This document shows, in pieces, positions 5,738-10,811 of a DNA stretch of 10,811 nucleotides. The stretch covers positions 1 through 10,811 of the forward strand of contig CALFSF010000491.1 of NCBI GenBank assembly GCA_937917025.1, read 5' to 3'. Position 1 is the stretch's first letter, and every line of letters begins with the position of its first letter. The notes under the pieces are model-generated. The model did no database searches. It was given only the letters and a program-made list of their open reading frames with translations, and was not told the origin of the DNA. The position numbers were made by a program, and so were the translations under genes. The stretch is from an uncultured Paraburkholderia sp. GTDB taxonomy: Bacteria > Pseudomonadota > Gammaproteobacteria > Burkholderiales > Burkholderiaceae.

Positions 5738-8362
5738 ATGAAAGCCTCCGAAATCCGCGAGAAGTTCCTCAAGTTCTTCGAATCGAAGGGCCACACGATT
5801 GTCCGTTCGTCGAGCCTCGTGCCCGGCAACGACCCGACCCTGCTGTTCACCAATTCGGGCATGGTGCAGTTCAAGGACGTGTTCCTCGGCGCCGAATCGC
5901 GTCCGTATTCGCGCGCCACGACTGCCCAGCGCAGCGTGCGCGCGGGCGGCAAGCACAATGATCTGGAAAACGTCGGCTATACCGCGCGGCACCATACGTT
6001 TTTCGAAATGCTCGGCAACTTCTCGTTCGGCGACTATTTCAAGCGCGACGCGATCCACTACGCGTGGGAACTGCTGACGGGCGTCTACGGGCTGCCGAAA
6101 GACAAGCTGTGGGTCACCGTCTATCACGAAGACGACGAAGCGCACGACATCTGGTCGAAGGAAGTCGGCGTGCCAGTCGAGCGCATCATCCGCATTGGCG
6201 ACAACAAGGGCGCGCGTTACGCGTCGGACAACTTCTGGCAGATGGCCGATACCGGTCCGTGCGGCCCGTGCTCGGAAATCTTCTACGACCATGGCCCGGA
6301 CGTCTGGGGCGGCCCGCCGGGATCGCCTGACGAAGACGGCGACCGCTACATCGAGATCTGGAATCTCGTGTTCATGCAGTTCAATCGCGACGCGCAGGGC
6401 AACATGACGCCGTTGCCCAAGCAGTGCGTCGATACCGGCATGGGTCTCGAGCGTATTGCCGCCGTGCTGCAGCACGTGCACAGCAACTACGAGATCGACC
6501 TGTTCCAGGCGCTGATCACGGCAGCGGGCCGCGAAACGGGCGTCACCGATCTCACGAACAATTCGCTGAAGGTGATCGCCGATCACATCCGCGCGTGTTC
6601 GTTTTTGATCGTCGATGGCGTGATCCCGGGCAATGAAGGCCGCGGCTACGTGCTGCGCCGGATCGTGCGCCGCGCGATCCGTCACGGCTACAAGCTGGGC
6701 CGCAAGGGTTCGTTCTTCCATCGTCTGGTGGCGGACCTCGTCGTGCAGATGGGCGGCGCGTATCCTGAACTGACGGAAGCGCAACAGCGCGTGACCGACG
6801 TGCTGCGCCAGGAAGAAGAGCGCTTCTTCGAAACGATCGAGCACGGCATGTCGATCCTCGAAAGCGCGCTGGCCGATCTCGATGCGAAGGGTGGCAAGAC
6901 GCTCGATGGCGAGCTCGCGTTCAAGCTGCACGACACGTACGGTTTCCCGCTGGATCTGACGGCGGACGTCTGCCGCGAACGCGAAGTCACGGTCGACGAG
7001 CCCGCATTCGACGAGGCCATGGCCCGTCAGCGCGAACAGGCGCGTGCGGCCGGCAAGTTCAAGATGGCGCAGGGTCTCGAATATTCGGGCGCGAAGACCA
7101 CGTTCCACGGCTACGAAGAAGTCGTCTTCGACGACGCGAAGGTCATTGCGCTGTACGTCGATGGCGCTTCCGTCAAGGAAGTGGCGAAAGACCAGCAGGC
7201 TGTCGTCGTGCTAGACCACACGCCGTTCTACGCGGAGTCGGGCGGCCAGGTGGGCGATCAGGGTCTGCTCGCCAACGCGAGCGTGCGCTTTGCCGTTGCG
7301 GATACGCTGAAGGTGCAGGCCGACGTGGTCGGCCATCATGGCACGCTGGAGCAGGGCACGCTGAAGGTCGGCGACGTGGTGAAGGCCGAGATCGATGCCG
7401 TGCGTCGCGCGCGCACGGAACGCAATCACTCGGCCACCCACCTGATGCACAAGGCGCTGCGTGAAGTGCTGGGCTCGCACGTGCAGCAAAAGGGCTCGCT
7501 CGTCGACGCCGACAAAACCCGTTTCGACTTCGCGCACAACGCGCCGATGACGGACGAACAGATTCGCCAGGTCGAGGCAATCGTGAACGCCGAAGTGCTG
7601 GCGAACGCGCCGGGCATCGTGCGCGTGATGCCGTTCGACGAGGCGGTGAAGGGCGGCGCAATGGCGCTCTTCGGCGAAAAGTATGGCGACGAAGTGCGTG
7701 TGCTCGATCTCGGCTTTTCGCGCGAACTGTGCGGCGGTACGCACGTGCGTCGCACCGGCGATATCGGTTTCTTCAAGATCGTGATGGAAGGCGGCGTGGC
7801 CGCGGGCATCCGTCGTGTGGAAGCCATTACCGGCGACAATGCGGTGCGTTTCGTGCAGGAACTCGACGCGCGCGTCAATGCGGTCGCGGCGGCCTTGAAG
7901 GCGCAACCGTCGGAACTCACGCAGCGTATCGCGCAGGTGCAGGATCAGGTCAAATCGCTGGAAAAGGAACTCGGCGCGCTGAAGTCGAAGCTTGCTTCGA
8001 GCCAGGGCGACGAACTCGCAGGTCAGGCAATCGAAGTCGCGGGTGTGCATGTGCTGGCCGCAACGCTCGAAGGCGCGGACGTCAAGACGCTGCGCGAAAC
8101 CGTCGACAAGCTGAAGGACAAGCTGAAGAGCGCGGCCATCGTGCTGGCGTCCGTCGAAGGCAGCAAGGTGAGCCTGATCGCGGGCGTGACGGCGGAAGCC
8201 AGCCGGAAGGTCAAGGCGGGCGAACTCGTGAACTTCGTCGCGCAGCAGGTCGGCGGCAAGGGCGGCGGTCGCCCCGATATGGCGCAGGCCGGCGGCACGG
8301 AACCGGCGAACCTGCAGGCAGCGCTGGCGGGCGTGAAGGGTTGGGTCGAGGCGCAGCTGTAA
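5738..8362 (+). CDS. alaS: Alanyl-tRNA synthetase (AlaRS), complete
   Basis: Cytoplasmic class II synthetase that charges tRNA-Ala. Its 874 residues compare with 876 in E. coli. Domains in order: catalytic core from residue 1 (SSSLVPGNDPTLLFTNSGM, the motif 2 region GKHNDLENVGYTARHHTFFEMLGN, and motif 3 DTGMGLER at 232-239); the tRNA-recognition region to about 450; the editing domain with zinc ligands HSATH (H564, H568) and CGGTH (C665, H669), which hydrolyses mischarged Ser/Gly-tRNA-Ala; a coiled coil at about 715-765; and the C-Ala/DHHA1 domain with GGKGGGRPD at 839-847. All key residues are present. The ATG at 5738 gives the conserved opening (MKASEIREKFLKFFESKGH), but its Shine-Dalgarno is poor: the nearest AGGA ends 16 nt upstream and the intervening bases are C-rich. 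A strong terminator follows at 8465-8498, so the gene appears monocistronic. Confidence 0.99.
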   Translation: MKASEIREKFLKFFESKGHTIVRSSSLVPGNDPTLLFTNSGMVQFKDVFLGAESRPYSRATTAQRSVRAGGKHNDLENVGYTARHHTFFEMLGNFSFGDYFKRDAIHYAWELLTGVYGLPKDKLWVTVYHEDDEAHDIWSKEVGVPVERIIRIGDNKGARYASDNFWQMADTGPCGPCSEIFYDHGPDVWGGPPGSPDEDGDRYIEIWNLVFMQFNRDAQGNMTPLPKQCVDTGMGLERIAAVLQHVHSNYEIDLFQALITAAGRETGVTDLTNNSLKVIADHIRACSFLIVDGVIPGNEGRGYVLRRIVRRAIRHGYKLGRKGSFFHRLVADLVVQMGGAYPELTEAQQRVTDVLRQEEERFFETIEHGMSILESALADLDAKGGKTLDGELAFKLHDTYGFPLDLTADVCREREVTVDEPAFDEAMARQREQARAAGKFKMAQGLEYSGAKTTFHGYEEVVFDDAKVIALYVDGASVKEVAKDQQAVVVLDHTPFYAESGGQVGDQGLLANASVRFAVADTLKVQADVVGHHGTLEQGTLKVGDVVKAEIDAVRRARTERNHSATHLMHKALREVLGSHVQQKGSLVDADKTRFDFAHNAPMTDEQIRQVEAIVNAEVLANAPGIVRVMPFDEAVKGGAMALFGEKYGDEVRVLDLGFSRELCGGTHVRRTGDIGFFKIVMEGGVAAGIRRVEAITGDNAVRFVQELDARVNAVAAALKAQPSELTQRIAQVQDQVKSLEKELGALKSKLASSQGDELAGQAIEVAGVHVLAATLEGADVKTLRETVDKLKDKLKSAAIVLASVEGSKVSLIAGVTAEASRKVKAGELVNFVAQQVGGKGGGRPDMAQAGGTEPANLQAALAGVKGWVEAQL

Positions 8363-8464
8363 TCACGGGCGTGCCATACGCGATAAGCGGCGCGGTGCTG
8401 GTTTCGATTGTCGAAAGGGTTGGGCCGGCCGCTTCACGATAGATCCAGCAGCAAGCATGAAAGT

Positions 8465-8498
8465 AAAAAGCCGCGAGCTTCGAACTCGCGGCTTTTTT
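8465..8498. terminator. Strong bidirectional intrinsic terminator between alaS and the LysR gene
   Basis: A perfect 13-bp stem (arms 8465-8477 and 8485-8497) has a 7-nt loop CTTCGAA. The plus strand ends in six T (8493-8498), and the A5 at 8465-8469 supplies a T-tract on the minus strand. It lies between the convergent alaS and LysR genes (103 nt after alaS, 24 nt after the LysR stop) and should end transcription from both sides. Confidence 0.93.
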
Positions 8499-8521
8499 GC
8501 GTTTTGGGGCGAAGAGGGGAA

Positions 8522-9442
8522 TCACACCACCGGTTGCGCGATCCTGCCCGGCTGCGTCGAACTTGCGGCCAGATTGCTGTCCGCCAGCAACTGCTCGCGC
8601 AGCACGTTCAGCGCTGCCGAAAAGTGACCGCGCCGCCAGACCAGCAGCGTATCGATCGCATCGAGTTCGCCGAGCGGATGAACGGCGATATCGTCCACGT
8701 TCTGCTGCAGACCCAGCACCGAGCGCGGCGCGATCGAGACGCCCACGCCGGCCGCGACACACGCGACCATCGCGTGATACGAACCGAGTTCCAGCACGCG
8801 CGCGGGCCGCAGATCGCACGCCAGATACCACTTCTCGATATAGCTCCGATACGCGCAACCACGCTCGAACGCGACGAGCGTGGACAGCGCCACGTCGCGC
8901 GCGTCGCGGATCGGCAGGTGGCCGCGCGGCGTCAGCATCACGAGTTCTTCGCGAAAGACCGGCACGAAATCGAAAACGTCGCGCAAAGCGTCCGGGTCGA
9001 GCGGGGTCGCCACGAGCGCGGCGTCGACTTCGAAGTCGCGTACCCGCTCGATCAGCCGTCCGGTCGTGCCGGTTTCGAGTTCCAGCGCAACGTCGGGCCA
9101 GCGCTGGTGATAGCGGGCAAGCAGGGACGGCAGCCGGCTCGCCGCGACGCTTTCCATGGTGCCCAGCCGCAGTCGTCCGCGTGGCCGGTTCTCGCGCACC
9201 GCGTGGCGCGCCTCGTCGGCGAGCGCGAGCAGGCGCTCGGCGTACGGCAGCAGCGTCTCGCCCGCCGGCGTCAGCACGAGCCGGCGTCCGTCGCGGATAA
9301 AAAGCTCGGTGCCCAGCTGCTCCTCGAGCTGTTTGATGCGCGTCGTCACGTTCGACTGCACCCGGTTCAGCTTCGCAGCAGCGCGCGTCACGCCGTTCTC
9401 GCGCACCACCGCGCGAAAGATGTTCAAGGCGGCCAGATCCAT
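8522..9442 (-). CDS. LysR-family transcriptional regulator
   Basis: A 306-residue DNA-binding regulator of typical LTTR length. The N-terminal winged helix-turn-helix is clear: MDLAALNIFRAVVRENGV, then TRAAAKLNRVQSNVTTRIKQLE (19-40), followed by LGTELFIRDGRRLVLTPAGE. A linker helix leads to a periplasmic-binding-protein-like effector domain (from about 91, RLRLGTMES), with the usual second-half features ERGCAYRSYIEKWY and VACVAAGVGVSIAPRS. Start chosen at the ATG at 9442, which has GGAG 8 nt upstream; an in-frame ATG at 9481 would add 13 residues and would place the start inside the palindrome region. It is divergent from the MFS transporter, the usual layout for an LTTR and its target, so it probably controls the transporter and its own gene. 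The effector is unknown. It is convergent with alaS behind a strong terminator. Confidence 0.94.
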   Translation of the reverse strand: MDLAALNIFRAVVRENGVTRAAAKLNRVQSNVTTRIKQLEEQLGTELFIRDGRRLVLTPAGETLLPYAERLLALADEARHAVRENRPRGRLRLGTMESVAASRLPSLLARYHQRWPDVALELETGTTGRLIERVRDFEVDAALVATPLDPDALRDVFDFVPVFREELVMLTPRGHLPIRDARDVALSTLVAFERGCAYRSYIEKWYLACDLRPARVLELGSYHAMVACVAAGVGVSIAPRSVLGLQQNVDDIAVHPLGELDAIDTLLVWRRGHFSAALNVLREQLLADSNLAASSTQPGRIAQPVV

Positions 9443-9569
9443 CGTTCTCACTCCGAGATACTTTGAATCATGATAATTCATTTTTTGTGATGCGATGCGC
9501 GGATTACTATCGGGAGTGCGATGGCCGGCGCGCACGTGTCGCCGGCTCCGAAAATCCTTGAAGGCATCC
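9443..9569. promoter_or_regulatory. Divergent LysR/MFS control region
   Basis: These 127 nt hold both promoters. An AT-rich patch (about 9458-9490) stands out from the GC-rich surroundings. On the plus strand TTGAAT (9463-9468), a 17-nt spacer and TGTGAT (9486-9491) make a possible promoter for the transporter, with four of six matches at each hexamer. The palindrome at 9464-9480 overlaps this candidate -35, the expected place for LTTR control. Confidence 0.5.
9464..9480. promoter_or_regulatory. Palindrome TGAAT-N7-ATTCA, candidate LysR operator
   Basis: Perfect 5-bp arms (9464-9468 and 9476-9480) enclose 7 nt, and an 8-bp palindrome ATCATGAT (9467-9474) is nested inside but offset. LTTRs usually bind AT-rich dyads built on T-N11-A. 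This dyad is AT-rich and correctly placed, but its centre does not give a T-N11-A pair, so the fit is partial. Confidence 0.4.
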
Positions 9570-10667
9570 ATGACGCCCCTTGCTACTTCCACCGCTGGTT
9601 CTTCCGTCCACTCGCATGACGCAAGGCGCGTCGCGCTCGGATGCATGGTGGCGCTCGCGGTCGCACTGGGCGTGGGGCGCTTCGCGTTCACGCCGCTGTT
9701 GCCGCTGATGCTGCAAAACGGCTCGATCGATATTCGCCACGGCGGCTGGCTCGCATCGTTCAACTACGCGGGGTATTTCATCGGCGCGATCACCTGCGCG
9801 GTACTGCGGGTCGATCACGCCCGGGTGGTGCGCGCCGGGCTCGCCATCACGGTCGTGCTGACCGTCGTCATGGGCGTCACCGACGCGTTCTGGATCTGGG
9901 CGCTCGTGCGCCTCGCAGGCGGGGCGATCAGCGCATGGACCTTCGTGTTCGCGTCGCAGTGGGGCCTGCGACGGCTCGCCGAACTCGATGCGCACCGCTG
10001 GAGTGGGGTCATCTACACGGGGCCCGGAGTCGGGATCGTCGGCACGGGGCTACTCGTGAGCGCTGCGGGCGGCCTCGGGGCGAAAGTGGGCTGGATCGGC
10101 TTCGGGCTCATCTCGGCGGTGCTGGCGGCGCTCGTGTGGCACGTGTTCGAAGCGGCGCCCCGGCGCGTGGATCCTCTGGCTTCACCGGCCACGGGAAACG
10201 TACCGGGAGCGACGCGCGCGAAGGCTGGGGCCACCGCGCACGATCAATCCGGGCATGCCCAGGCGTCCGGTCACACCGCGCCATCGGTACACAGTTGCGC
10301 TGCGACACATCACGCCCGTCCCGCTCCAACCACGCACCGCGCCGATGCGATCTGGCTCGTCGTGCTGTACGGCGTGCCGGGATTTGGCTACATCATTACC
10401 GCGACGTTCCTGCCGGTGATCGCGCGCGCCGCGTTACCGGGTTCGCCCTGGCCCGATCTGTTCTGGCCGATGTTCGGCGTGGCGCTCATGGCAGGCGCGC
10501 TGCTTGCCGCGCGTCTGCCGCTCCACTGGGACAATCGCATGCTCCTCGCGGGCGCTTACGTGTTGCAGGCGGCAGGCATCGCGTCGGGCATCGTCTGGCG
10601 CAACATCCCGCCCGCGCGCGTCGACGTGTTCCTGAACCTCGGGAGGCAAAGGTGTGGATCGCCCTGA
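9570..10667 (+). CDS. YbfB/YjiJ-family MFS transporter, apparently 3'-truncated
   Basis: Inner-membrane transporter related to the YbfB/YjiJ (MFS_4) group; substrate unknown. The start is the ATG at 9570 (MTPLATSTAG) with AAGG 5 nt upstream. The opening CMVALAVALGVGRFAFTPLL matches the family. I count nine hydrophobic segments: about 21-48, 58-79, 86-107, 108-133, 145-168, 172-192, 260-284, 298-316 and 322-343. The central loop (193-258) is long and has seven His between 224 and 256. The frame stops at 365 residues; relatives have about 390-400 and twelve segments. After WRNIP (343-347) the tail becomes polar and Arg-rich (VDVFLNLGRQRCGSP), without the GLPFTAIT-like segment expected next or TM10-12. 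This suggests a break near 10611 from deletion, rearrangement or an assembly error, so the gene may be a pseudogene. It is divergent from the LysR gene, its likely regulator, and overlaps the next reading frame by 16 nt. Confidence 0.8.
   Translation: MTPLATSTAGSSVHSHDARRVALGCMVALAVALGVGRFAFTPLLPLMLQNGSIDIRHGGWLASFNYAGYFIGAITCAVLRVDHARVVRAGLAITVVLTVVMGVTDAFWIWALVRLAGGAISAWTFVFASQWGLRRLAELDAHRWSGVIYTGPGVGIVGTGLLVSAAGGLGAKVGWIGFGLISAVLAALVWHVFEAAPRRVDPLASPATGNVPGATRAKAGATAHDQSGHAQASGHTAPSVHSCAATHHARPAPTTHRADAIWLVVLYGVPGFGYIITATFLPVIARAALPGSPWPDLFWPMFGVALMAGALLAARLPLHWDNRMLLAGAYVLQAAGIASGIVWRNIPPARVDVFLNLGRQRCGSP
10641..10645 (+). promoter_or_regulatory. Strong ribosome-binding site before the last reading frame
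   Basis: GGGAGG (10641-10646, core GGAGG 10642-10646) ends 5 nt before a GTG at 10652. Its strength and spacing support a true gene start there, lying inside the end of the broken MFS frame. Confidence 0.55.
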
Positions 10668-10811
10668 GAATCGCGCTGCTGTACGGAGCGCCGATCGTCG
10701 CCGTCGCGTCCGCGATCGCGGTTTTCGTCCTGCTTTGGCTGCGCCTGCGCCGCGGCGCGCTCAGCCGCGCCAGGGCGGCCGCGCTCTACCCGCTCGCGCT
10801 GCTGCTCGCGC
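10652..10811 (+). CDS. Start of an unrecognised small or multi-span membrane protein (runs off the edge)
   Basis: From a GTG at 10652 the frame is open for 53 codons to the window end. The peptide begins VWIALRIALLYG and has one clear membrane segment (about 5-30, with IVAVASAIAVFVLLWL), a basic turn RLRRGALSRARAA (31-43), then a second hydrophobic stretch at the edge. A strong ribosome-binding site precedes the GTG. I do not recognise the family. It does not resemble the missing TM10-12 of the MFS protein, so a simple frameshift of that gene is unlikely. The frame is also open upstream of the GTG, so a longer or different protein is possible. Basic residues after the first segment suggest an N-out/C-in first helix, which is an inference. 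Confidence 0.5.
   Translation, partial: MWIALRIALLYGAPIVAVASAIAVFVLLWLRLRRGALSRARAAALYPLALLLA

Noticed and set aside
5663..7108. 481-codon open frame on the minus strand opposite alaS
   Set aside because: Same kind of shadow. alaS is unmistakable, and the antisense product has no recognisable domain.
10652..10811. Idea that the last reading frame is the frameshifted end of the MFS transporter
   Set aside because: The translated sequence lacks the segment expected after TM9 (GLPFTAIT-like) and has its own strong ribosome-binding site; a single-base error would not restore the family C-terminus.

Overview
The window looks like ordinary chromosomal DNA from a beta-proteobacterium of the Burkholderia/Paraburkholderia/Caballeronia group. 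The reasons are the high GC with strong third-position G/C bias, and the Burkholderia-like sequences of the two aminoacyl-tRNA synthetases, the gamma-glutamyltransferase and the class III CoA-transferase. This placement is an inference from familiarity; no search was run. I see no insertion sequence, CRISPR array, tRNA, rRNA or phage gene.

Layout, left to right. (1) glnS on the minus strand; its 3' end lies beyond the left edge. (2) A 407-nt divergent intergenic region. (3) A two-gene plus-strand unit: ggt, an exported gamma-glutamyltransferase, followed 32 nt later by a small RBBP9/YdeN-type alpha/beta-hydrolase. (4) A class III (CaiB/BaiF, Frc-like) CoA-transferase on the minus strand, convergent with the hydrolase. 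(5) A 319-nt divergent intergenic region with a consensus -10 element. (6) alaS, complete, on the plus strand, ending at a strong bidirectional terminator shared with the next gene. (7) A LysR-family regulator on the minus strand. (8) A divergent YbfB/YjiJ-type MFS transporter on the plus strand whose coding sequence breaks off after about nine of twelve membrane segments. (9) The start of an unrecognised membrane-protein gene running off the right edge.

Functionally this is two housekeeping tRNA-charging genes (Gln and Ala) interspersed with metabolic genes. GGT acts on glutathione and other gamma-glutamyl compounds in the periplasm, and the hydrolase is probably co-transcribed with it. The CoA-transferase stands alone, so its acids cannot be named. 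The LysR regulator and MFS transporter form a divergent regulator/transporter pair with a palindrome between them; the regulator probably controls the transporter.

I did not find a convincing new multi-gene system. The places most worth a second look are the right end (the truncated transporter joined to an unknown membrane gene with a strong ribosome-binding site), the histidine-rich loop inside that transporter, and a few inverted repeats in divergent promoter regions.
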